Shown: positions 57,272-64,000 of the stretch, piece by piece
Position numbering within the stretch: the first letter of the stretch is position 1
Layout: the number at the start of each line of letters is the position of its first letter
Assembly (NCBI GenBank): GCA_963664625.1
Contig: OY761541.1
Span: forward strand, 1,984,001 to 2,048,000
Length of the DNA stretch: 64,000 bases
Reading direction: 5' to 3'
Source: CBDCFV01 sp963664625
GTDB taxonomy: Bacteria; Chloroflexota; Dehalococcoidia; Lucifugimonadales; UBA3495
The notes under the pieces: model-generated
Database searches by the model: none
What the model saw: only the letters and a program-made list of their open reading frames with translations
What the model was told of the DNA's origin: nothing
Program-made: the position numbers and the translations under genes

Positions 57272-57931
57272 TCACTGGTTTCCAGCCTTCTGCCAGTCCG
57301 CCAAGAACCTGCTGACGCCGACATCGGTCAACGGGTGCTGCACCATTTGCAACAGTACCTTGTACGGGACGGTGGCAATTTGGGCGCCGGCCTTGGCGGC
57401 AAAGGTGCAATGCAGCGGGCCCCGGATGCTGGCCGCAAGCACTTGGGTCTCTATTTTTTGCTTGTCGAAGACCGAGACGATCTCTTCGACCAGGTCCATG
57501 CCCTGCTGGCCGATGTCGTCCAAGCGGCCCACGAACGGACTCACCACGTGGGAGCCGGCTTGAGCGCCGAGTAGGGCTTGGTTCAACGAGAAGCACAGGG
57601 TCTGGTTGACCTTGATGCCGTCCTTGGCCAAGGTGGATATAGCCTCGAACCCGGCCGAGGTGCTGGGGATTTTTACCCAGGGATTGGGAATCCACTCGGC
57701 GATTTCCCGGCCCTCTTCGATCATCCCCTCGGCGTCCAGGCTGACCACCTCGACGGAAATGGGGCCGTCAAGAATGTCGGAAATCTCCTGCACCGCGGCG
57801 CGGTAGTTCGCCCGGTTGCCGATGCCTTCGCTGGCGGCCAGGGACGGGTTGGTGGTGACCCCGCTGACGACGCCCAAGCGGACGCCGTCGCGGATTTCCT
57901 GCATGTTGGCAGTGTCCAGGAACAGTCTCAT
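57272..57931 (-). CDS. tal: Transaldolase, FSA/TalC type
   Basis: A 219-residue short transaldolase. It has MRLFLDTANMQEIRDGVRLG, GVTTNPSLAASEGIG, the conserved WIPNPWVKIPSTSAGFEAIS with the Schiff-base Lys (near 85), and LVSPFVGRLDDIGQQGMDLV. The family includes transaldolase and fructose-6-phosphate aldolase, which differ at a few residues; transaldolase of the pentose phosphate pathway is the likelier activity. It precedes rho with a short gap on the same strand. Confidence 0.93.
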   Translation of the reverse strand: MRLFLDTANMQEIRDGVRLGVVSGVTTNPSLAASEGIGNRANYRAAVQEISDILDGPISVEVVSLDAEGMIEEGREIAEWIPNPWVKIPSTSAGFEAISTLAKDGIKVNQTLCFSLNQALLGAQAGSHVVSPFVGRLDDIGQQGMDLVEEIVSVFDKQKIETQVLAASIRGPLHCTFAAKAGAQIATVPYKVLLQMVQHPLTDVGVSRFLADWQKAGNQ

Positions 57932-57948
57932 TTCGTCACATCTCTAGG

Positions 57949-58395
57949 CTAGGCTGATTGGGGTGCGCGGGAGAGCATTTCGATGATTCCTTCCATCATG
58001 CCCTCAAGACGGGCTTGTCGCTGCTCCAGCACGGAGAACCGGGCCTCGAAGGAGGTAAGCCGGTTCTCCAAGATTGTGAACCGGCCGTCCACATGTCTTT
58101 CCAAGGATGTGAATCGGTCCTCCACTCGCTGCTCGAAAGCGGTAAACCGATTCTCCAAGGCGGTGAAGCGATTCTCCAAGGCTGCGAAGCGGTCATCCCA
58201 ATGCTTTTCCAAGGTTGTGAAGCGATTCTCCACGGCTGCGAACCGGTTCACAACCTGCTGCTCAAAAGCAGTCAACCGGTTCTCCAAGGAGTCCATCCGT
58301 TTATTCTGCATCTGGAACATGGTCGCCATCGCGCCGAACAACAGTATCCCTACGGTGATGACGGTGGTGATGATGGCGATAGTGTCTGCCGACAT
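57949..58395 (-). CDS. Membrane-anchored coiled-coil protein
   Basis: A 148-residue protein with an N-terminal membrane helix (TIAIITTVITVGILLFGAMA, about 5-24) and then a long coiled coil of repeats F-(T/A)-(A/T)-(L/F)-E-x-R (RFTALENRFTAFEQRVEDRF). No family name is certain; similar proteins are common in Chloroflexi and Cyanobacteria. It would be an anchored fibrous protein. It lies in the run of minus-strand genes between pyrG and the transaldolase, with short gaps, so it could share their transcript. Confidence 0.75.
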   Translation of the reverse strand: MSADTIAIITTVITVGILLFGAMATMFQMQNKRMDSLENRLTAFEQQVVNRFAAVENRFTTLEKHWDDRFAALENRFTALENRFTAFEQRVEDRFTSLERHVDGRFTILENRLTSFEARFSVLEQRQARLEGMMEGIIEMLSRAPQSA

Positions 58396-58484
58396 GGCGG
58401 TTGGCCTTACCCTTGAAATTCCCGTGCGCTTTGCATTCTCATAGTTTGCATTCTCATAGGTTGAAATACTCTAGCCACTAAACG

Positions 58485-60116
58485 TTACAAGGGCAGTGGT
58501 CGCTGCTCCCCCTCGCGTATCGTGCTGGCAGCGGCGGCGAAAAAGCCGCTGAACAACGGGTGCGGCCTGTTGGGCCGGGACCGGAACTCGGGATGGAACT
58601 GGACCCCCACCATGTAGGGATGGTCTCTGACCTCCCCGGTCTCCACCAACTCTCCGTCGGGCGACAGCCCGGCCATCACCAAGCCGGAGCTTTCCAATGC
58701 CTCTCGGTAGGCGTTGTTCAACTCAAAACGATGGCGATGCCTCTCCCACACCAGGTTTTTCCGGTAAGCGGCCATCGTCAGGGTATTTGCCACGGGCCGG
58801 CAGGGGTACCTGCCCAGCCGCATGGTGCCGCCCATCTCGGTAACCCCGCGCTGGTTGGGCATGATGTCTATGACCGGGTGGGGCGTGTCCGGGTCCAATT
58901 CGGAAGAATTGGCCCCTTTCAGTCCCATCATATTGCGGGCCCACTCGATCACCATCACCTGCAAACCCAGGCACAGACCCAGGTAAGGCACTTGGTGTTT
59001 CCGCGCGTATTGGACCGTGGAGACCATTCCCTCCACCCCGCGGGGGCCGAAGCCGCCAGGGACCACTATGCCGCAGGCGCTGCCCAACAGCGAGTCGGGC
59101 CCGTACTTTTCCACGTCCTCGGAATGCACCCATTGGATGTCCACCGCTTTATCGTGGTGCAAACCGGCGTGACGCAGGGCTTCCTTGACCGACAGGTAGG
59201 AGTCGGGGTATTCCACGTACTTGCCCACCAACGCGATGGACACCGTCTCCTTGATGTTCTTCATCCGCCCGACCATGCCGGCCCAGTCGGTCATGTCCCG
59301 GGGCCGGGCGTCCAGTCCCAACGAGTCGAGGATAATGTCCCCTAAGCCGGCCTCCTCCAGTATGAGCGGGACCTCGTACACGTTGTCCACCGTCGTCAAT
59401 GGAATAACCGCTCGCTGGGGAACGTCGCAGAAGGAGGATATCTTCTCAGGGATGGAGTCGGGCACTGGAAAGTCGCTGCGGCAAAGGATGGCGTCGGGCT
59501 GGATGCCGATGGCCCGTAATTCCTTGACACTATGCTGAGTAGGCTTGGTCTTCAACTCCTGGGCGGCGGCCAAATGGGGAAGCAGGGTCAAGTGGATATA
59601 GTAAACGTTGTCGCGGCCCACGTCGTTCCGGACTTGCCGGATTGCTTCCAGGAAAGGAAGCCCCTCGATGTCTCCCACCGTGCCGCCCACTTCCACCACC
59701 ACCACGTCGACGTTCTGGGTCTCACCCAAGTCGATGATCCGCTGCTTGATCACGTTGGTCACGTGGGGAACGGCCTGGATGGTGCCGCCTAGAAAATCGC
59801 CACGCCGCTCTTTGCCGATCAGGTCCAGGTAGACCTCGCCGGCGGTCAGGTTGGAGGCGCGGGTAAGGTCGGCGTCGATGAACCGTTCGTAGTGGCCCAG
59901 GTCCAGGTCGGTCTCCCCGCCGTCGGCGGTGACGAACACCTCGCCGTGCTGGTAGGGAGACATGGTGCCCGGGTCGACATTGAGGTAAGGGTCCAGCTTC
60001 ACTACCGATACGGATAACCCCCGGCTCTTGAGGATGCGGCCGATGGATGCGACGCTTATCCCTTTACCGAGTGAGCTGACCACCCCGCCGGTGACAAAAA
60101 TATACTTAGTGGTCAC
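58485..60116 (-). CDS. pyrG: CTP synthase
   Basis: A 543-residue CTP synthase. It aminates UTP to CTP with glutamine and ATP. Synthase domain: IFVTGGVVSSLGKGISVASI, KLDPYLNVDPGTMSPYQHGE, VVEVGGTVGDIEGLPFLEAI. GATase class I domain: GFGPRGVEGM, VPYLGLCLGLQVMVIEWARN with the catalytic Cys, and VGVQFHPEFRSRPNRPHPLF with the His and Glu. The start is GTG at 60114-60116, eight bases after AGG; residues before it are not conserved. A consensus promoter lies at 60242-60271. Confidence 0.97.
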   Translation of the reverse strand: MTTKYIFVTGGVVSSLGKGISVASIGRILKSRGLSVSVVKLDPYLNVDPGTMSPYQHGEVFVTADGGETDLDLGHYERFIDADLTRASNLTAGEVYLDLIGKERRGDFLGGTIQAVPHVTNVIKQRIIDLGETQNVDVVVVEVGGTVGDIEGLPFLEAIRQVRNDVGRDNVYYIHLTLLPHLAAAQELKTKPTQHSVKELRAIGIQPDAILCRSDFPVPDSIPEKISSFCDVPQRAVIPLTTVDNVYEVPLILEEAGLGDIILDSLGLDARPRDMTDWAGMVGRMKNIKETVSIALVGKYVEYPDSYLSVKEALRHAGLHHDKAVDIQWVHSEDVEKYGPDSLLGSACGIVVPGGFGPRGVEGMVSTVQYARKHQVPYLGLCLGLQVMVIEWARNMMGLKGANSSELDPDTPHPVIDIMPNQRGVTEMGGTMRLGRYPCRPVANTLTMAAYRKNLVWERHRHRFELNNAYREALESSGLVMAGLSPDGELVETGEVRDHPYMVGVQFHPEFRSRPNRPHPLFSGFFAAAASTIREGEQRPLPL

Positions 60117-60241
60117 GTGCCGATCCTGATTGTCCGCACAAAGGCTTAGGCATACATCAGCTAAAGCGGGAACAGGGTTGGGTAATACAAGGAAAGTGGC
60201 GCGCAACGAGGAACCGGAGCCCCGCGTGGGGATTGATAAAC

Positions 60242-60271
60242 ATTATAGAGTTGCTATTTGAAAAGTGTCAA
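60242..60271 (-). promoter_or_regulatory. Consensus sigma70 promoter of pyrG
   Basis: On the minus strand TTGACA (60266-60271), an 18-base spacer and TATAAT (60242-60247), both hexamers perfect. Transcription would begin near 60235, giving a leader of about 120 bases before pyrG. Confidence 0.85.
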
Positions 60272-60300
60272 GCAGCGGTTTTCAGCCAAAACTGCCCCGG

Positions 60301-60330
60301 TTGACAAGTTATACAGCCGACTAATATATA
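60301..60330 (+). promoter_or_regulatory. Sigma70 promoter of the HIT-family gene
   Basis: TTGACA (60301-60306), an 18-base spacer and TATATA (60325-60330), 50 bases before the ATG at 60380. It is back to back with the pyrG promoter. Confidence 0.75.
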
Positions 60331-60379
60331 TTAACCAGCGTTTGGCACAAACGCTTGGCCGAGGCCGTATTCCGGGCCA

Positions 60380-60733
60380 ATGGAGTACCCCCGCTTGAGT
60401 TTCCGGCCCAACTGCGTGTTCTGCAACATCACCCACTACCACGACCGGGACGCCAAGATATGGTACGTGGACAACGACATAATGGTGATCAGGAACCGGC
60501 TCACCTGGGTGCCGGTGATGCTGCTGGTGATGCCCAAGCAGCACCTGGACCAGTTCGACATGTGGAGCAACGGGTTGATGTCAAGGCTGGGGAACATCGC
60601 CGTGGAGTTAGGCACGGCGTTCGCCCCGGGCGGCTTCCGCATTCTGTCCAATTTCGGGCGTGACGGCCTGCAAAGCCAGAGCCACGGCCACCTGCACGTC
60701 ATTGGTGGCGTGTATCTTGGCGAATACGCTTGA
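60380..60733 (+). CDS. HIT-family nucleotide-binding protein
   Basis: A 117-residue protein with the histidine triad near the C-terminus: SQSHGHLHVIGGVYLGEYA (H-x-H-x-H at about 102-106). The N-terminus is FRPNCVFCNITHYHDRDAKI with a C-x-x-C pair typical of HIT proteins that bind zinc. HIT proteins hydrolyse or transfer nucleoside phosphoramidates, or diadenosine polyphosphates. The middle, RLTWVPVMLLVMPKQHLDQF, is the substrate helix. Slightly short for the family. Confidence 0.85.
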   Translation: MEYPRLSFRPNCVFCNITHYHDRDAKIWYVDNDIMVIRNRLTWVPVMLLVMPKQHLDQFDMWSNGLMSRLGNIAVELGTAFAPGGFRILSNFGRDGLQSQSHGHLHVIGGVYLGEYA

Positions 60734-60759
60734 TTGGGCGGGAATCACGAAAGATATAG

Positions 60760-60779
60760 ATTCCCGCTTGGGCGGGAAC
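60760..60779. repeat. Palindromic repeat copy
   Basis: ATTCCCGCTTGGGCGGGAAC lies directly before the enoyl-CoA hydratase gene, and GGGCGGGAATCACG near 60736 looks like a second, broken copy. Confidence 0.7.
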
Positions 60780-60798
60780 GATGCTAGAGAGGACTTGG

Positions 60799-61575
60799 AT
60801 GGCTGAAACGGTATTGTACGAAAAACGGGACAACGTGGTGGTAATCACCCTGAATCGTCCCGACTCCCTGAATTCCATCAACCGCCAGTTGCGGCGAGAA
60901 CTGGGAGAAGCAATCACGCAATTCGATGGCGACGACGACGCTTTCGTGGCGATAATCACCGGAACCGGGAGGGCCTTCTGCGCTGGCCGAGACCTGAAGG
61001 AGCGGGCCGCCGACAACGCCGAGGGGATTCAAGCCACGGCATCCCAGAGCATGTCCCCGGACAGGCCGTTCATGTGGCCTCAGACTTGGAAGCCCTTGAT
61101 CGCCGCCGTCAACGGGTTCGCGCTGGCCGGCGGCTGGTCCATCGCCCAGATGTGCGACCTGCGTATAGCGGCCGAAGAGGCCCAACTGGGTATTACCGAG
61201 ACCAAGTGGAGCCTTCTGCCCCCCTTCGGCACCATCCTGCCGAAATCAATATCCTTGGCGGCGACGCTGGAACTGGTGTTCACCGCCCAGCCTATATCCG
61301 CCCAGCGGGCCTACGAGATTGGGTTCGTCAACCGGGTCGTTCCCGGCGACGAGTTGATGGTGGAGGCGATGAAGCTGGCGAACCAGATCGCGGAGAACGC
61401 TCCGCTGGCGGTGCAGTACTTCAAGGAGCTGGCCTACCGCGGCCTCAACATGTCCACCCAGGACATCTCCTCCCTGACCTACCACATGTACGACCAGCTT
61501 CTTACTACGGAAGACTCGAAGGAGGGCCCCAAGGCTTTCGCCGAGAAGCGCAAGCCCCAATGGCAGGGCCGGTAG
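60799..61575 (+). CDS. Enoyl-CoA hydratase/isomerase family protein
   Basis: A 258-residue crotonase-fold protein. NVVVITLNRPDSLNSINRQL is the opening strand, FVAIITGTGRAFCAGRDLKE holds the first oxyanion Gly (here F-C-A-G-R-D-L) and PLIAAVNGFALAGGWSIAQM with CDLRIAAEEAQLGITETKWS the second. The catalytic Glu place reads ITETKW, consistent with a hydratase. The CoA substrate is unknown. I chose the ATG at 60799, seven bases after GAGG, over one six codons earlier. The bicupin gene follows 23 bases downstream. Confidence 0.92.
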   Translation: MAETVLYEKRDNVVVITLNRPDSLNSINRQLRRELGEAITQFDGDDDAFVAIITGTGRAFCAGRDLKERAADNAEGIQATASQSMSPDRPFMWPQTWKPLIAAVNGFALAGGWSIAQMCDLRIAAEEAQLGITETKWSLLPPFGTILPKSISLAATLELVFTAQPISAQRAYEIGFVNRVVPGDELMVEAMKLANQIAENAPLAVQYFKELAYRGLNMSTQDISSLTYHMYDQLLTTEDSKEGPKAFAEKRKPQWQGR

Positions 61576-61598
61576 GCTAAGGGCAAGAGTTCACAGCA

Positions 61599-62306
61599 AT
61601 GAAGCCGTTAATCAGGAATTTCAGAAACCTTCACGTCCCCGGCAGGTTGTCAACCCGGTTGATCGGCCTGGACGACAACCCGCCCACCTGCACCATGACC
61701 TACTCGGAAATCAACCCGGGCCAGACCAGCGCCCATCACATCCACTCGTGGGAGCATGAAGTCTATATAATCGCCGGGTCCGGGACCTTGATCTGCGACG
61801 GCAAAGGATACTCGGTGAAGGCCGGAGACGGGATATTCATTCCCGGCAACGTGGACCACTACACGCTGAACGACGGCGGCGCCAGGGTAATACGGCGCTT
61901 GGAGATAAACCCGTTGATTGCCGCCCAGTCGGGGGGAGCCCGCAACACCGGCGGCGCCGGCACCGGGGAGCCGCCGGTAATCCGCAATCGCAGTGAGCTA
62001 ACGGGCGGCGTGAGGCTGATAAGCTCGGAGGACGGCGCTCCCACCTACACCATGCTTTACATCGAACTGGCCGGTGGTCAGTCCTCCCACCAGGACACCG
62101 GGGGCCACATTCATCCGTGGGAGCACGTCGCTTACGTACTGGAAGGTCATGGCACATTGCTGCGCGACGGCGAGGAGTACGAAGTCTCCGAGGGAGACGG
62201 CATCCTGGTGCCGGGCAACACCCACCATCAATGGAGAAACCCAGGGCAAACCGTCGTAAAGCGGCTGACCTTCAATCCGTTGGCTGCGGAGTCGGCTGAA
62301 GGGTAG
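61599..62306 (+). CDS. Bicupin protein
   Basis: A 235-residue protein made of two cupin domains. First: SAHHIHSWEHEVYIIAGSG (about 44-62) with ICDGKGYSVKAGDGIFIPGN, VDHYTL; second: DTGGHIHPWEHVAYVLEGHG (about 168-187) with LVPGNTHHQWRNPG. Each has the H-x-H-x-(4)-E...H metal-binding set, so both sites could bind Fe, Mn or Zn. It resembles small cupins of degradation pathways. It follows the enoyl-CoA hydratase closely and may share its transcript. Confidence 0.9.
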   Translation: MKPLIRNFRNLHVPGRLSTRLIGLDDNPPTCTMTYSEINPGQTSAHHIHSWEHEVYIIAGSGTLICDGKGYSVKAGDGIFIPGNVDHYTLNDGGARVIRRLEINPLIAAQSGGARNTGGAGTGEPPVIRNRSELTGGVRLISSEDGAPTYTMLYIELAGGQSSHQDTGGHIHPWEHVAYVLEGHGTLLRDGEEYEVSEGDGILVPGNTHHQWRNPGQTVVKRLTFNPLAAESAEG

Positions 62307-62321
62307 ACCGTGAGGTTTCCC

Positions 62322-62405
62322 CTAGACTTGGTACTCCGGCTTGCTGAGCAGTTGGCGGGCGATGAGCAGCTTCATTATTTCGTTGGTGGTGGATACTATT
62401 TGGGT
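62322..62405 (-). pseudogene. Remnant C-terminus of an acyl-CoA dehydrogenase
   Basis: The minus strand reads IVSTTNEIMKLLIARQLLSK and a few more residues to a stop at 62322, the last 28 codons typical of acyl-CoA dehydrogenases (T-N-E-I-M-x-x-I-I-A-R). Upstream, homology stops at about 62405, where the restriction-modification module begins. The methyltransferase frame ends inside this remnant in another frame. The neighbouring enoyl-CoA hydratase fits a former fatty-acid gene cluster. Confidence 0.55.
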
Positions 62406-63631
62406 GTACGAGTAACTGGAGCAGGACTCAGACGATCAAGGCAGTTTCGAATTTCTAAAGCCGGTGAGTTGACGATTACTACTTCTGGTGGCAGATCATC
62501 GCCGAGAATAAAATAGCCACCGTTATTTCGTGCGACTAGAAACATTAAACGCACGTTTTTCTCTTTAGACGCATGGTATAGCTTGTTGCCCGCCTCAATT
62601 ATGGTTTCTCCTTTTCGCTGTATTCGAATGGGGATAGGAGTCCCGTCAAGGTCTTCCTTCAAGATTGCGTCGATTCCCTGATTGCGTTGGACGGGTACAT
62701 ACTCTATCCCCTGCAAGAATGTTAGTGCAGTCTCATCGGCATTGTGATAAGTATCCCGCCCTCGGATGAATAAGTTTGACTCACTTTTTCGGAGTTCCTG
62801 AATTCTCGTGGAAGTCAGAGCGAGGGCATCATCTGAAGTATCTATGCCGATGGCATTTCGATTTAGCATCTTTGAAGCGACCAATGTTGTCCCGCTACCA
62901 CAAAAGGGATCAAGCACCCAGTCGTTTTCTTTGGTGGTGAGCTGAATTATCCGTTCTAACAACGTCAGTGGTTTTTGGGTAGGATAACCAATACGCTCTT
63001 TGGCCTTGGGGTTCAAGTACGGTATATCCCAAACGTCGCTTAGAGGAACCCCCTTCTTTCCGCCGTTACTTACTATATCCCCGGCATCGTTCCGTTTGTA
63101 AACTGTCTTGCCATAGGCATCTCGCGCCCGGCGTTGCAAAATCTGGTCTACATTCGTAGCTGGAGAGTAGTCTTCCCATAGTACATTGAAAGTGTAGTCA
63201 TGTGATTTGGTATAGAAGTATATGGTTTGATGCGCCGGGAGAAGCATCTTAGTGGAACCCGACCATCGTCGATAGTGCCAGATGATCTCCGACTTGAAGC
63301 TTTCGGCCCCCATTACTTCGTCAAGAGCAAAACGCGCCAAGTGAGTCGAGTTTCTGTCGCAGTGGAAAAATAGGCACCCCTTATCGGAGAGAACACGATA
63401 TATTTCAACTATCCGGTCATGCAAAAATTCCGTGTACTCCCTATTGGAAGACCAAATATCGTCGAAAGAAAACTCGCGAGACCGATCGCGAGTTCTAAGT
63501 CGGTGCTTCTTTTGAGTAAAGAAGGGAGGGTCCAAGTATACGAGATCGACACTTTCTGATTGAATCGTAGGCAATACGGATAGGCAGTCTCCTTTAAGGA
63601 GTCTGGTTTCAGGTTCCTGGTGCATTCTCAT
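62396..63631 (-). CDS. Site-specific DNA methyltransferase with C-terminal extra domain
   Basis: A 411-residue methyltransferase (PF01555 type). Motif IV is LDPPFFTQKKHRL (Asp-Pro-Pro-Phe, residues 34-37) and motif I DPFCGSGTTLVASKMLNRNA (241-260), so beta order, likely N6-adenine or N4-cytosine methylation. Residues 306-365 form an extra domain, YVPVQRNQGIDAILKEDLDG and IPIRIQRKGETIIEAGNKLY, resembling the Asp...(Q)-x-K core of PD-(D/E)XK proteins. It overlaps the restriction gene upstream by about 20 bases. AT-rich compared with flanking genes, suggesting transfer. Confidence 0.9.
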   Translation of the reverse strand: MRMHQEPETRLLKGDCLSVLPTIQSESVDLVYLDPPFFTQKKHRLRTRDRSREFSFDDIWSSNREYTEFLHDRIVEIYRVLSDKGCLFFHCDRNSTHLARFALDEVMGAESFKSEIIWHYRRWSGSTKMLLPAHQTIYFYTKSHDYTFNVLWEDYSPATNVDQILQRRARDAYGKTVYKRNDAGDIVSNGGKKGVPLSDVWDIPYLNPKAKERIGYPTQKPLTLLERIIQLTTKENDWVLDPFCGSGTTLVASKMLNRNAIGIDTSDDALALTSTRIQELRKSESNLFIRGRDTYHNADETALTFLQGIEYVPVQRNQGIDAILKEDLDGTPIPIRIQRKGETIIEAGNKLYHASKEKNVRLMFLVARNNGGYFILGDDLPPEVVIVNSPALEIRNCLDRLSPAPVTRTPK

Positions 63632-64000
63632 TGCCCAACTTTTTCAATATGCCAAGTAGGTCAACGCCGGTACGACTATTGACATAGTTCCATGCTGCGT
63701 CTCCATAGTGATATTCGCCTTCCACAGTGCTGTATAGGGCCTCCACAGCCCGTTGAATCCTGATACTCTGAGAGCGGTTCGGATAATAAAACATTACTCT
63801 GACCGGCATGTAGCCAGCATCAGTGATGGCCAGAATCCGGGTATGTTCTTTGGTAATATGGTCGCCGTCGGTGGTTGCGTCACGCCACTTGATTTCTATG
63901 GCTTCTGATTCAATGAGACAGTCGACCTCGAAGGTTTTGGGGCGTTGTCCTCGTGTGTTGGGGATGCGAACAGTTGCGGAGTCAGGGAACTTATGTTGAA
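63609..64000 (-). CDS. Type II restriction endonuclease, ApaLI-like, N-terminus cut
   Basis: The gene enters from the right edge; only the last 129 codons or so are visible. The catalytic segment reads TFEVDCLIESEAIEIKWRDA followed by TTDGDHITKEHTRILAIT: Asp, then E-I-K on the next strand is the PD-(D/E)XK site. YMPVRVMFYYPNR and the C-terminal helix follow. Overall it recalls the ApaLI family, which cuts GTGCAC, but specificity is not proven. It overlaps the methyltransferase gene by about 20 bases, forming one restriction-modification unit. Confidence 0.75.
   Translation of the reverse strand, partial: QHKFPDSATVRIPNTRGQRPKTFEVDCLIESEAIEIKWRDATTDGDHITKEHTRILAITDAGYMPVRVMFYYPNRSQSIRIQRAVEALYSTVEGEYHYGDAAWNYVNSRTGVDLLGILKKLGNENAPGT

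Noticed and set aside
55912..57315. 467-codon plus-strand frame
   Set aside because: Antisense to rho.

Overview
The window is a GC-rich, densely coded bacterial chromosome segment. The gene content fits a free-living Chloroflexota, perhaps of the Dehalococcoidia/SAR202 kind: two luciferase-like flavin oxidoreductases, a CocE/NonD hydrolase, an M24 peptidase, CMD and DUF1330 proteins, FSA-type transaldolase and Rho. This placement is an inference from gene content; there is no rRNA or marker tree here.

Layout. 1-6.8 kb: the 3' part of a sensor histidine kinase, an FmdB zinc ribbon, dtd, an orphan PD-(D/E)XK-like protein, a DinB protein, a CMD protein, nadC and a GlcG/HbpS-like gene. 6.8-8.8 kb: a lower-GC gene for an unusual protein with two HNH and five HTH-like modules, followed by an unassigned structured spacer. 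8.8-14 kb: two flavin monooxygenases, an alpha/beta hydrolase, a small Lrp-type ligand domain, a HEPN gene pair and a VapBC pair. 14-18 kb: serA, HicBA and a ketopantoate-reductase-like gene. 18.2-19.6 kb: tRNA-Gly(TCC) and an ISAs1-type insertion sequence with intact ends but a frameshifted transposase. 19.6-23.7 kb: an A-type Fe-S carrier with a YgfZ-like partner, then pyrE, nadD and obg. 24-29 kb: a beta-propeller lipoprotein, DinB, a tandem pair of Uma2 nuclease genes and a MidA-type methyltransferase.

The most interesting region is 29-39 kb. Seven genes on the minus strand, almost without gaps, form an apparent operon: ECF sigma factor, a small Cys-containing possible anti-sigma factor, an MscS-like channel, a protein built only of about 22-residue Gly/Ala repeats, a YihY membrane protein with the same repeats at its N-terminus, MgtE, and an MFS transporter with related repeats at its C-terminus. 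A KefB-type antiporter is divergent from it. The same repeat attached to three proteins of one sigma-factor-headed operon suggests an ion or envelope-stress system with its own scaffold or membrane-surface domain.

39-62 kb is mostly metabolic and housekeeping: TrmI, a BNR propeller, aldehyde dehydrogenase, ChrA, an NCS2 permease with an extra C-terminal domain, M24 peptidase, MBL hydrolase, CocE hydrolase, rho, transaldolase, pyrG, HIT, enoyl-CoA hydratase and bicupin. It is interrupted at 43.7-45.2 kb by a BglII-like restriction-modification pair. 62.3-64 kb holds a second restriction-modification module (an ApaLI-like nuclease, cut by the window edge, plus a methyltransferase) that seems to have inserted into the 3' end of an acyl-CoA dehydrogenase gene.

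Intergenic regions are littered with a palindromic repeat (core ATTCCC-N8-GGGAAT), often joined to a second structured unit of about 55 bp.
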